Source: Posidonia oceanica (Eukaryota; Streptophyta; Magnoliopsida; Alismatales; Posidoniaceae). From it: a stretch of DNA of 64,000 nucleotides. The stretch is taken from the NCBI GenBank assembly GCA_037176725.1, contig JAZBRS010000049.1:35518001-35582000 (forward strand), in the 5' to 3' direction. Both the position numbers and the translations under genes were made by a program. Within the stretch, counting starts at the first letter, position 1. Every line of letters starts with the position of its first letter. This document shows, in pieces, positions 11,106 to 22,124 of this stretch. A model generated the notes under the pieces. The model saw only the letters and a list, made by a program, of their open reading frames with translations. It did not search any database and was not told the origin of the DNA.

Positions 11106-12625
11106 TTATCAATAACAGAATTTCCAATAACACAAGAAATAATAGGACAACCTGGGTCCTTCTGCTTTGTTGGCATTGGGCTGGTCAAGATGCAGCTAAC
11201 ATTAGTAGTGAGAAATGCTTTATTTGGCACCTGGGTTGTTTTCTTCTGGGTACATAGGTCTTTTAGATATTTTGCATACGTGGGTACCTGTTGAATCACA
11301 TCCAGAAGTGCAATGTTGACTCTAACTTGCTCAAAGATTTGTCTAACCTTATCCATGTTCACCGTTTTCTTAGACCTAAGCCTATTTGGAATTGGTGCTT
11401 TTGGCTGGATGGGTCGACTCGACTCAAAAACTAAGGGCTCTTCAGACTGACCTGGGATGGATTGATCATTTGGGCTTGAGTTAGATGGTGGATCCTTTTG
11501 AGTCAAATCAGGTATGACAACATGGTTGTTAACAAGTTTTCCAGATCTCAAAGTGATGACTAAGTTTACTGTATCTGTCTGGAGTTCATTAAGTATATTA
11601 ACATGATGGGCCTGTTGGGATAGATTTGGATTTTGACCCTTTGGGTTTACCCCAAGTTGGCTTGGAAACTTTCCTTTTTCCCTCTCTCCTATAGTGGCTG
11701 CTAGCTTACCCATCTGCATCTGTAGACGAGCTATGGCCTGAGTATTGACTGTAAGAGATTGACCTGTGGAACTCATGAAACTGTGTGTGGTCCTAACAAG
11801 CGTCTCTAGACTCTTTTCTAAAGAATTGATCTTTTTATCTTCAAGGTTTGGTGGTTGAAAAGGTGGATTTACTTGTGGACATTGATTGTAATAAGGGCTA
11901 GGCTGACTAGAACCTGTTTGATTCAGATTAGGACCAGTTTGATGAGGTCCTTGGGTCCATGAGAAATTGGGATGGTTCCTCCATCCAGGATTGTAGGTAG
12001 AGGCATATGGATCATGACTTTGCTTTTGAAAAGCCACGTTAACTTGCTCAGGTCCATTAACTGTTGGGCCCATGAATGGACACTCTTCGACAAGATAATT
12101 AGATTCTTGGCATTTAGTGCAAATAGGGTTGGATTGAGAAACTTGACTGACAAGGGCACTATTTTGAAACTTAAGGGCTTCAATCCTACGTAGCAAGACA
12201 GTAATTTTTGCTTGATCAGCAACGGATGTTTCTACTACGTGCTTACCTCTAAAAGGTGTAACATTATCACTAGTGGTTTCCCAATGAACTGTTTTCTCAG
12301 CTATCTCTTCTAAAAATGTCCAAGCCTCTTCTTCACTTTTTTCCATGAAATTCTCTTGACACATAGACTCCAACAATGCCCTAGAATAATAATTTAGCCC
12401 TTCGTAAACAATTTGACACAATCTCCACTTTTCGATTCCATGATGTGGGCATTGAGCTAGAAGATCCTTAAACCTCTCTAGGTATTTCCAAAATGGTTCA
12501 GAATCTACTTGCTTACATCCATTAATTTCTTTCCTCAGTTGTTGGGTCTTATGATATGGAAAATATTTCTTCAAGAAGACTTTCACAAAATCATTCCATG
12601 TGTTTATTGAATCAATGGCATGTGG
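11081..12625 (-). pseudogene. Athila-like Gag, C-terminal part
   Basis: Gag forms the virus-like particle that packages the element's RNA. The retained part starts inside the capsid-like Retrotrans_gag domain (SINTWNDFVKVFLKKYFPYH, then LRKEINGCKQ and ESFWKYLERFKDLLAQCPHHG-type motifs). A knuckle follows (CTKCQESNYLVEEC), in which the usual His of CX2CX4HX4C is Tyr. Then come Gln/Pro/Asn-rich segments, a coiled-coil-like stretch (KINSLEKSLETLVRTTHSF) and a basic region. The open frame runs on by chance to 12712, into antisense LINE sequence; the true gag sequence stops near 12625 and its N-terminal part is found at 41287-41577 on the other side of the LINE. Confidence 0.85.
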
Positions 12626-12639
12626 AAACATGATGATCA

Positions 12640-15231
12640 GAATATTTGTTCGGTTGGTGTGGATTTTTTCGAAAGCCTTTTTACTTCTGAGGGACGCGTA
12701 GAGGACGAGCATCTTTTTTACTGTATCCCGCGATTAATTTCCGATGATGACAATTCCATTTTATCTAGAGTTCTTGATATGGGGGAAATTCACTAGGCTC
12801 TTATTTCGATGCCTACTGGAGCGGCTTTAGGTCCTGACAGATTCTCAATATCCTTCTATATTGCTGCTTGGCAAATTATTAAGGAGGATCTATTTGCTTT
12901 GGTGAAATATTTTTATGTTGGAGGGCTTATGCATAGGAGTGTTTCTGCCTCCCTGATTTGCTTAATTCCGAAAGTTGATCATCCTGTTAGTTTTGCTCAG
13001 TATCGACCCATCAGTGTGGGGAATGTGGCATCTAAAATTTGTTCTAAAATTCTCAACAACAGGCTTGTTTCTATACTTCCTAAGGTGATCGGCTTGGAAC
13101 AAGCAGGTTTTGACAAAGGTAGATATATTTTTGATCATATTCAGCTGGCCCAAGAGCTGCGTGGTGATGTGAACAAGAAGTGTAGAGGTGGTAATGCTAT
13201 TTTCAAACTGAATATGTTGAAAGCTTATGACAGGATGGAATGGGCTTTTCTTTATAATGTCTTGCACAGATTTGGCTTTTTTGAAAGATTTATAGATTTG
13301 GTTAGAAGGTCTCTTAACAACAATTGGTTCTCTATTATTATTAATGGCAAACAAACTGGTTTTTTCAAGGCTTCAAGAGGGCTTAAACAGGGAGACCCTC
13401 TTTCTCCCTCTTTATTTATTATTGCCCAAGAGGTTTTTAGCAGAGGGCTCCAAGAATTATTTTTGAAAGGCTTCTATCAGAGATATACTACTTCGGGTAA
13501 AGGTCTGACGCCATCTCATTTATTTTTTGCTGATGATGCGTTGCTTTTCTGTAGAGGAGATGGGAACTCGATTCAGAATCTTATGGACTTCATTTCCAAG
13601 TATGAGGGAGCTTTGGGTCAACGCATGGGAAAGAATAAATGTACCTATATGGCATGATCCTTCTTCTAGAAGTGAACTGATTGAGAGATGTACGGGATTT
13701 GCTAGAGGTTCTTGGCCTCTTCTTTATTTGGGCGCTCCCATTGCTGCGGGACGTTGTAGAATTTCTTATTTCCTTCCCTTGGTGGATAAGGTCAGACGTC
13801 GGGTTGAAGGATGGGGTGCTCGTACCTTGAATATGGCTGGTAGGCTGACTCTTGTGAGGAGTGTTTTGGCTTCTATTCCTATTCATATTTTAGCTGTCTC
13901 CAAGATTCCTGAGCATGTTATCAATATTCTGGATCGCTTGTTGCGTGATTTTTTGTGGGGGTCTAAAATGGGGAAACGCCTCCTTCATTGGGTGAATTGG
14001 GATAACTGCACTAAGTCTTTTGATGAGATGGGGTTGGATATCAGAAAATTCCAGGATTTGCATGTGCTCTTCAGTATCAAGGCTTGCTGGAACCTTCTTC
14101 AGCGTTCCTCCTTATGGAGTCAATTTTGTGCAGCAAAGTATTGTATTGATCGGAATGGGTGGTATGCTCCTATTCCGTCCTTTTGCTCTGCAAGGTGCAA
14201 ATCCCTCATGACTATGATACCGTGGGTTGTTGCAAATTCTATGTGGCAGATTGACAAAGGGAACAGTTCTTTTTGGATAGACAAATGGTGGAACAGTGGT
14301 ATTATTCATAATATTTTTCAGCACTTGCCTATTGCTGACCTTTTTGTCAAGACTGTGGACGTGTATTTTAACAAGGATCTGTTTGAGGAACATGTGATTG
14401 GGGACGTGGGAGACTTGCAAAATATGTAGAGTGCCCTTGAGGATCCCCATGTGGATCCACGTGGCCAAGATGACAATCTCATTTGGACTCCTTCACGTGA
14501 TGGAATTTTTCTATCAAAGATACGTGAAATTTGATTAATACTAAGAGGGTTGTTGTACCCACGAGAAAGTGGATCTAGTCGACATTGGTTCCTCCTAAAA
14601 TGTCGATATTTCTTTGGCGTATTAGTTGGAATGCAGTGGCCGTGGATGTGAACATTCAAAAGCGATCTGTTCCATTTGTTTCCAGGTGTAATTGTTGTGT
14701 TGAGCCTCACGTGGAAAGCTTTGACCATTTACTCTTACATGGAGAGCTGGGCAAAAAGATTTGGGATTTCTTTACTTCTGTTTTCAACATAGACCTGAGT
14801 GTGGATATTGCTTCTACTATTCTCTCTTAGCACGGTAGAGCTAAAAGGCACTCTTATGGGCATACTCTTACTGGGATCCTTCCAACTTTCATATGTTAGC
14901 ACATTTGGAGAGAAAGGCGTAGCAGGAGGTTTTCTAGCCCGTTTCTTACTTGGGCTCAAGTTGTTTCGGGTATTATAGCAGATTGCAACTTCACTCTTGA
15001 GGGGAAAAAATTCGACTTTATAGGTGGGGACGTTGTTGCCCTCTCGAAGGCTGGATTTCAGGTTCCTATGATCCTTGACAAACATTATTTGATTGTGAGT
15101 TGGTCACCCCTTACTTATGGTCTTAAGGCAAATGTTGATGGATCTTCTACTTCTTCCACTACCGGGGGATGTAGCATTGTCAGAGATGGTTATGGTCGGG
15201 TTATCATTGCCTTCTCAAACTATTATGGGTG
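12640..15231 (+). pseudogene. LINE reverse transcriptase, zinc-finger and N-terminal RNase H region
   Basis: This region encoded the polymerase that copies LINE RNA at the target site. It opens with the RT lead-in (VDFFESLFTSEGR, stop at about 12796). The finger and palm motifs follow: LICLIPKVDHP, QYRPISVGNV, the first catalytic Asp in LKAYDRMEW, QGDPLSPSLFI, and the catalytic box FFADDALLF. The frame shifts near 13600-13660 into the thumb region (LYLGAPIAAGR, MAGRLTLVRSVLASIP). The zf-RVT domain is recognisable at about 14585-14760 (KMSIFLWRISWNAVAVDVN, CNCCVEPHVESFDHLLLH). The RNase H domain begins near 15110 (KANVDGSS, with the first catalytic Asp) and is cut at 15231 by element A. Several stops and shifts make it inactive. 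Confidence 0.88.
15227..15231. repeat. Target-site duplication of element A, left (GGGTG)
   Basis: GGGTG precedes the TGTAGTAATC start of the left LTR and is repeated at 40733-40737. Removing the insertion and one copy leaves the LINE RNase H frame continuous, which independently confirms both boundaries. Confidence 0.93.
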
Positions 15232-15395
15232 TGTAGTAATCCCGGTGTTCAAATCGTGCATGCACATTGCTAAAGCTCGTGTGCACCGATCAGAATCAGG
15301 TTCACTATTAGCGGCTATGTCTAAGAAGGAAGACTTAACTCGAAAATATTTTAAAAAAGGGAAAAGGGGAAGAAAAGAAGAAGATAAGACAAAAT

Positions 15396-15408
15396 CGGAG
15401 TCGCCACC
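15396..15408 (-). other. PBS-like 13-mer inside the LTR
   Basis: CGGAGTCGCCACC, which reads GGTGGCGACTCCG on the minus strand, shares its GTGGCGACTCCG core with the first bases of the real primer-binding site. In the 5' LTR the same string is at 35203-35215, 165 bp before the LTR end, and element B has it at the same distance (46849-46861). Confidence 0.55.
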
Positions 15409-15904
15409 AAGTCTATTAGATCGGGAGACAAGGAAAACCGGGGAAATGCGTGAATAACCACGCAAAACCAAGCAAAAGATGCAATGCAAGGCAATGCAGA
15501 AGAAATGAGATGCAAATGAATGCAAATGATGTGACTTGTGCCTAGGATAAGGGCAATATGGTCATTGCGGGCCAAGAGAGAGGGCAAGGACTCCTGTTAC
15601 ATGCGGTGAAGGTGTTAGGCACCCCCGACACGCCCGAGAATCGGTCTTTCTAGGCTTACGCTCGCATACGTAGGGAAATGCAGACTTTGAGTGCCTAAGT
15701 GCTAATGAATGCTTATCTAAATGCTCAAAGGTGTGCTCTAAGTGAGGAAATGCAATGCAAGAAAGTAAACGTGCAATCTAAGTGCTCAGCAACGCTGTCT
15801 GTGTTCTGAACCGGGCAGAACCTGGCTCGTGAGAACTCCAGGCAGTAAGCGTCACCGCCCTATATGCAAATGCAGGCGATAAAGCAAAATAACGGTGAAA
15901 ACAG

Positions 15905-17285
15905 GCAATGCGGGCGACATGCAAGAGGAAGCAACGTAAAACACGCAAAACGGTGCGAGAAACGAGGTCGACACGCAAAACGATGCAAGAACAAGGTCGA
16001 CACGCAAAACGATGCGAGAAACGATGCAAGAACGCGAAACAGTGCAAGAAACAGGGCAAGGACATAAAACAGTGCGAAAAAAAAAGTCGACATGCAGAAT
16101 GGAGCAAGAAACAAGCGAGACATGCGAAACGGTGCGAGAAACGGGCAAGGCACGCAAAACGATGCGAGAAAACAAACCGACACGCAAAACGGTGGAAGAA
16201 AACAAAGCGGCACGCAAAACGGTGCGAGAAAACAAAGGCACGCAAAACGGTGCGAGAAAACAGAGCGACACGCAAAACGGTACAAGAAAACAAAACGGCA
16301 CGCAAAACGATGCAAGAAAATAGAGCGGCACGTAAAACGATGCGAGAAAACAAAGCGGCACGCGAAATGGTGCGAGAAAACAAAGCAGCACGCAAAACGG
16401 TGCGAGAAAACAAAGCGGCACGCAAAACGATGCAGGAAAACAAAGCGGCACGCAAAACGGTGCAAGAAAATAAGGGTGGCACGCAAAACGTTGCGAGAAA
16501 ACAAAACGGCACGCAAAACGATGCGAGAAAACAAAGGCGGCACGTAAAACGGTGCAAGGAAACAAAGCGGCACGCAAAATGGTGTAAGAAAACAAAGCGG
16601 CACACGAAACGGTGCAAGGAAACAAAGCGGCATGCAAAACGGTGCGAGAAAACAAAGCGGCACGCAAAACGGTGCAGGAAAACAAAGCGGCACGCAAAAC
16701 GGTGCAAGAAAATAAGGGTGGCACGCAAAACGGTGCGAGAAAACAAAACGGCACGCAAAACGGTGCAGGAAAACAAAGCGGCACGCAAAACGGTGCAAGA
16801 AAATAAGGGTGGCACGCAAAACGGTGGGAGAAAACAAAACGGCACGCAAAACGGTGCGAGAAAACAAAGGCGGCACGTAAAACAGTGCAAGGAAACAATG
16901 CCGCAAGCAAAACGGTGCAAGAAAACAAAGCGGCACGCAAAACGGTGCACGAAGACAAAGCGACACACGAAAGGATGCAAGAAAACAAGACGGCACGCAA
17001 AACGGTGCGGGAAAACAAAGCAGCACGCAAAATAGTGCAAGAAAACAAGGGTGGCACGCAAAACGGTGCGAGAAAACAGAGCGGCACGCAAAACGGTGTA
17101 AGAAAAGAGAGCGGCACGCAAAACGGTGCGAGAAAAGAGAGCGGCACGCAAAACGGTGTGAGAAAACTGAACGGCACGCAAAACGGTGCGAGAAAAAAAG
17201 CGGTACGCAAAACAGTGCAAGAAGACAAGGACGGCACGCAAAACGGTGCGAGAAAACAAAGCGAAAGGAAGCGCACAAAAGCCAT
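15905..17285. repeat. 30-bp tandem array in the 3' LTR (about 45 copies)
   Basis: Units such as GCACGCAAAACGGTGCGAGA plus AAACAAAGCG recur about every 30 bp, sometimes 27, 33 or 36 bp. Because the period is a multiple of three and stops are rare in the unit, all frames stay open on both strands (up to 493 codons of Phe-Ser-His-Arg-Phe-Ala repeats or Lys-Arg-Cys-Glu-Lys repeats). These frames are artefacts. The array is about twice as long as in the other LTR of the same insertion. Confidence 0.92.
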
Positions 17286-17574
17286 GCGATGCGAATGGTA
17301 TGCAAACAATGTTGCCGAAGTTTAGGAGGGCTTACCTTGGAAATCTGGGGCCTGATCTGGAGTCTGATTGGTCCATGCTGAAGAGCGCTCCGCCGGGGTC
17401 GTCCTAGCAGCTTACTTGAGGAGATCCAACAGCCAGATCTGAAGATATCCAGACTACAAGGCAGGAGGCCAGAACAGGGGAGAAGATAGGATCTAAGTGT
17501 AAAAGGGACCTAAGGGGTGTGCAAAACAGGTCCTCCCATATTCAGGGGAGCTAGGCGTACTTAAGTGTGTGCTA

Positions 17575-18470
17575 AGGATGCCAGATGCAATGCATGCGGA
17601 ATGCAAGAAGAGACTTAGGGATGACTTTTTAAAAAAAAAAAAGGGACCCACATGCAATTTTGAAAAAGATGGGGGTTTGAATGCAATTTTACAGGGTGCA
17701 GGGTTCAGAATGCAAAGTTTCTGGGTGGCTATGCATCAGGACAGGTTTTGAAATTGAACGGTAAGTCGATATGCAATTTTGAAATCAGCAGGGTTTAAAA
17801 TGCAAATTTTCCAGCAAAACAGGGGTCTGAGTAGTCTAGAAAGCAAACAGGGGCCTATATGTAATTTTTCAAACATGTAAGGGGCAAAAGTGCAATTTTA
17901 TAAGCAAACTATGCATCTAAATACCTACTGTGGACATTCAGAGGACTTGTATGCAATTTTCAAATCATGCAGGGTAAAAAATGCAATTTTATAAGCAAAA
18001 TATGCATTTAAATGACTAACAGAGGACTTATGTACAATTTATAAATCATGCAGGGTCAAAAATGCAATTTTATAAGCAAAATATGCATTTAAAAACATGC
18101 TGTGCATCATGAGGGACATATATGCAAAAATCAGATACTGTGAGGGAAGACAATGCAATGCAGTAAGCAAAATAGGTAAATAAAACCTAAGTTAACATAT
18201 TAGAGGACTAAGTTGCAAATCAGAAAATAAATAAGGGCCAACAATGCAATATATCAAGGTAAAATATGTACATTTAAATTAGATTAACTACTAAAGTACT
18301 AACATGCAATTAACGGATTTTTTGGATTTTTCATGCAATTTTATAAGATTAAACATACGAAATTAAATAGATTTTAAACAGAGGCACGACCTGAATGTAA
18401 TAAGCTAAAAACTGAAACCGAAAATGCAATTTAATAATAAAATACCTTAGTAAATAGAAAATAAATGTAC
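17575..18470. repeat. AT-rich zone with recurrent ATGCAATTTT motif
   Basis: ATGCAATTTT or close variants recur about every 50-70 bp, often as ATGCAATTTTATAAGC followed by AAAATATGCATTTAAA. On the minus (element) strand these give repeated TTATAAAATTGCAT, that is, TATA-like strings. It is a diverged tandem repeat, present in both LTRs of A and in the LTR of C. Confidence 0.75.
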
Positions 18471-18485
18471 AGTGATTTAACAGGC

Positions 18486-18523
18486 CGACGACCACTGTAG
18501 CACAGTGCTACTAGTGGCCGTCG
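18486..18523. repeat. Imperfect 38-bp palindrome at the AT/GC boundary of the LTR
   Basis: The arms CGACGACCACTGTAGCAC and GTGCTACTAGTGGCCGTCG are inverted copies with one mismatch and one 1-base bulge around a single A. It marks the sharp switch from AT-rich to GC-rich LTR sequence. The same structure occurs at 37603-37640 and, with different arm sequence, at 54433-54463. Confidence 0.7.
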
Positions 18524-19914
18524 AGGGGGAAGGAGAGGCGTCGGAGGCGCACTGACCGGCGGGCGATGCTCTCCGGAGCTCGGTGGAGGTTTGGGCTGCG
18601 TCGCCGACTCGTGACGCGGCCTGAGGATGGTCGAAGACGACGACGGAGCCTGACAGAGAGTTTTGGAGCAGACCGGGTGACCGAGGCGTCGCCGGCGGGA
18701 TCTGGAGCTGGGGCTGGATTCCTGAGGGTCGTGCGGAGCAGGGACGTCCGTCGGAGCATCGTTCCGCAGGCCGGAGCCACGAGGCGAGCTTCGAGCTCGT
18801 CAGAGAAGACGAGTCAGCGGCGGGTTGACTCCGGGCAGGAGGGGCTGGAACCCTAGTCTAATGGGTGGAAAAGCAAGAGAGGAGGGAGACTAAGCTAAGG
18901 GGAGAGTGCGGTACCTGATTCCGCGGCTGAGGAGTCCCCCCGACGTCAGCCGCTTCAGTGATCGCCGACGGAGTTCGTCCGGCTGTTGCAGAGGCTGTCG
19001 ATGGCTCGGGCGTGCTGGGATCCACTCCGTGGCGTGCTCCGGTGCTTCCTGGATGTCTGGAACGGAGTTCTACAACCCGGGGGAAGATCCGGCTTCAGTG
19101 GGTTCAGCAGAGGCTGTCTGAGATGGAGGGAGGTGTCTGCTGCTCTTCGGGTCGATTGGGGGGTACCGGCGAGCTTCTGGAGGGTTCGTGGGCGTGTGTG
19201 GGTGCTTAGAAAGGTCTGAGGGACGCTGTGGAGGGAGATAGGTCACGGGTTGATTTTCTGGAGGAGTTGGCTACAGGTGTTTGCTGTGGTGCGTTCGGTC
19301 TGCGGTGAGGGTCGAAGGTGAAGCTCAGGGGGGTTGGGAAGGTGACGTTCTGGCGAATTACGGGTCGGAGTTTGGAGAGGTTCAGTGTGCTAGGGTGCTG
19401 GGAATTCAGGAGGGGGTGGTGATGGGTTCTGTGGGTATTTTCAGATGGTTTCGGGCAGTTTCTGGGCTGGTTTCGGCTGTGGGATGAAGGGGAGGAATGC
19501 TGGAGGTTCGGCTGAGATTGGGGAGCGAATTGGGAGTGATTCTGGATGGTGTTCGAGGTCTGGTTTCAGTCGGATCAACGGGAAGGAGTTTCTGGTTCTG
19601 TGGGTGGAAAATTGGGAGAAATCTCTCTCTCTCTCGGGCTGGGGAGTGCAAGGGAGAAAGGTGGTCGTCTGGGTGAATCCAAGATCTTCTCTGATGTCCG
19701 GGTGCTGGCCTCTTGATCTCCTCCCACTACCGGATCTCTGATTGCCATTAATGGCTCGGAGAGGGCGTGGCAGGAGGTCTGGCAGGTGCACGGGCAGAGA
19801 GCGGCGCACGCCGGTCCGGCTTGAGCAGGAGGCGTGCAAGGCGTAAGGACGGTCAGGCCTGGCATCGCACTGTTGGCAGCAGACACAGGTTGCAGAAGGA
19901 AAAGCAAACAGCAG

Positions 19915-20130
19915 AGCAGGCGGGAGAAGAAGAAGAAGGGAAGAAGGGGTGGAACCGTGGCCGTGGGCCGGGCCTGCGCGGGGAAAGAAAAAAAGAAAAG
20001 AAAGAAAGGGAGGAGGGAAGGGCTGGAAAGCCAGACTGGGCCCAAGAAAGAAAAGAAAGAAAGAAAAAAAAGAAAGGAAGAAAGAAAGGAAGAATAGAAA
20101 GGAGAGAAATAAATTAAAAAATAAAAAAAA
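19915..20130. repeat. Purine-rich GAAAG-type tract
   Basis: Nearly pure A/G on the plus strand with repeated GAAAGAAAGG and AAGAAAG strings. It is conserved in position in the other LTR (about 39030-39250) and in element C (about 55940-56110). Confidence 0.8.
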
Positions 20131-21615
20131 ATAAAAAAGAAGGAGAGGTTCTTAGAGTGATTGTGTTTTAAGTTGGGACCTTGATTAAGTTTTTAATAAT
20201 TGTTTTTGATTAATTAATTGGGTTCAAAGAGGTTTGGTTTTGATTAGGGTTTTTAGAGTTTGTTTATTTTGATTAGTTTTTTACTATGATTAAATATTTG
20301 TTAAGTCTTTTAAGTTGTTTTCAAATAATGTTTTCCCTGTTAAGTACCTGGGATGTTAATTAGGATTTTTTTTTTTAAAGTTTGTTTCAGACAAATTAGC
20401 GTTGGTTTTGTATTTTGGATTTTGGTCCTCTTTTCTTGCTTAAGTCTTTTGGGTTTGCTTTTGATTTTTGTTTGTTAGGTTCTTTTAATTAATTTCTTTT
20501 TTTGTTAGGTCTTCTTGTTAGATTTTTAGTTAGGTGTTTTTGGATCATTTTCCCTCTTTTTTTATTTGGTTTTTTTTTGTTCTTCCTCTTATATTTGTTA
20601 GGTTTCTTCTTTTTTCTTAATTAATTGTCTTGGCATTTTTTAATTGTTTTCTTTTCTTTTTAGGAATTGTTTTCGATTGCTTTTTAGTAAGGTTCTCACT
20701 TTGACTTGTTTTAGATGCTTTTTGGTTCTTTCCTTGATTTTACAGCATTTTCTTTTGGTTGGTTTTGCATTTTTAGTTGCATTCTTGATTTCCCTTTTTT
20801 GGTTGGATTTAGTTAGGCTTTTGTTTTTAATTGTTTGGTTAGCTTTTTAATTATTTCTTTTTAGGGTTTTGACTTGTTTTTCTTTTGTTTTAGAGTTTTA
20901 AGGGTTTTCAAGGGTTTTTAGAGGTTTGGTAAGAGAAGAGAAGTGGAAATTAGAAAGGAGAGGAAAAAGGAGAAATGGAGGAATAAATAGGAAAAAGAGG
21001 AGTTGAAGGAAAGTAATTTTTTGAAAATCAGAGAAAATGGTAAAAATAAGATAAAAATAGGAATAAGATTGAGAGCAGATGAGAGCACAAGGGGGGCCTA
21101 CAGCCAGGCAAAAAGAGGGAGAAACGGAGGTGAAAAGAGGGAGGATAATCAGGAGAGAGAGAGGAGAGAGAAAAGGATAATCCAAGAGAGAGAAACGGAT
21201 AATTTTGGCAAAAGGAGGTCTTAGAGGTTTCGGAAAGGGGTGAAATTTGGTGGGTGTGGGGTCTAGGGTCTCTAGTCCTGATCCCAGCGTTTTGGTTTGG
21301 TTTTGAGAAAGTTTTGGAAGGGTTTTGAGGTGTAGAAAAAGGGTAGTTTTGCCTAAGTTTCCTAGGATTTTTGGGAGTGATTTTGGTCTGAGATTTTAAG
21401 GGCTTTTTGGTGGGTTTGCTAAGTCAGGAGGGGTGAGTTTTTCTATGGATTTTGGTTAGTTTTCGGGTTCGGGAAAGGGGGGTAATCTTAGGTTGAGTTT
21501 AGGCTTGTTTTGAGGGGAAAGAGGAAGGGAATGGTGTGAGTTTGGACCTAGGTTTGGGTTCAGAAGCCACCAGAAGATTCCAATCGATCTAGCCTGTCAA
21601 AATGGGGTGTCAACA

Positions 21616-21628
21616 GATGCCCCTCCCT
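21616..21628 (-). promoter_or_regulatory. Polypurine tract of element A
   Basis: On the minus strand AGGGAGGGGCATC directly abuts the TGTTGACACC start of the 3' LTR. Elements C and B have AGAGAGGGGCATC and AGGGAGGGGTATC at the same place. It would prime plus-strand DNA synthesis. Confidence 0.85.
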
Positions 21629-22124
21629 GAGCGAGGCCAAGCGGAGCGAGGCCGCTGCTTAGGGTTAGACACCCCATCTGACCGGCAGGAGTAGAGGGTT
21701 GCTATCGGCGTGAGCCACTTATTCGGTGGATGCGCCGAACGCCATAGATCGTTGCCGCAATGCAAAGTGCCAGTGCAGATGGATGAAATGCAATGTATGC
21801 GATGCATGCAAATGTGGATGCAATGCAAAAGTTAGTGCCAGAGTTAGTACCGAACGCGGATGACGCGACCGAAGAGCTGGTGTGGCAGGGTGCTGGAGGG
21901 GATGCTGCGGCGTGACGCGGAACTTGGTGGGAAGTCCAAACCTGTGCAGCAAGAAGGAAACAAGAGGCTGCTAGCTCTTGCCCAAGGGAGCAAGCAAGCA
22001 AGGCGGCTGGAGCCACGCAGAAAATGGGGGTAGCCAATGCTACAAAGGTGCGACGGGGGAGGGGGACCCTCTCCTGACGCGAAGGGATGCGGGGCTCCGT
22101 CTTTTGGAACGAAGTCGCGCGAAG

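Larger units (their letters stand above)
15232..21615 (-). repeat. Element A 3' LTR (left copy, 6384 bp)
   Basis: Starts TGTAGTAATCCCGG and ends GGGGTGTCAACA. From left to right it has a conserved 630-bp end, a 1.4 kb 30-bp tandem array, a 0.9 kb AT-rich zone with repeated ATGCAATTTT, a GC-rich zone (about 18480-19960), a purine-rich tract, a T-rich zone (20150-20890), a second purine-rich tract (20930-21220) and a conserved end. The many open frames in it have no recognisable domain and are not genes. Confidence 0.92.

Noticed and set aside
12626..12712. N-terminal 29 codons of the long minus-strand gag frame
   Set aside because: They are antisense to the LINE RT coding sequence; the frame is open there by chance.
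15778..17309. Very long open frames (481-493 codons, minus; 375 codons, plus) within the left LTR
   Set aside because: They follow the 30-bp tandem repeat, exist in several frames on both strands and have no domain. The same holds for 35585-36498 and 52272-52906.
18511..20134. Arg/Ser/Gly/Lys-rich open frames in the GC-rich and purine-rich LTR zones
   Set aside because: Biased composition keeps frames open; the same shadows occur in the other LTR (37594-39248), and no frame has a recognised domain.
20644..20850. 68-codon hydrophobic ORF (and its copy at 39760) as a membrane peptide
   Set aside because: Product of a T-rich LTR zone; identical in both LTRs because the LTRs are copies, not because of coding constraint.
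21116..21215. Purine-rich GAGAGA tract as the polypurine tract of element A
   Set aside because: It lies inside the LTR, 400 bp from its end; the tract that abuts the LTR at 21616 fits better.
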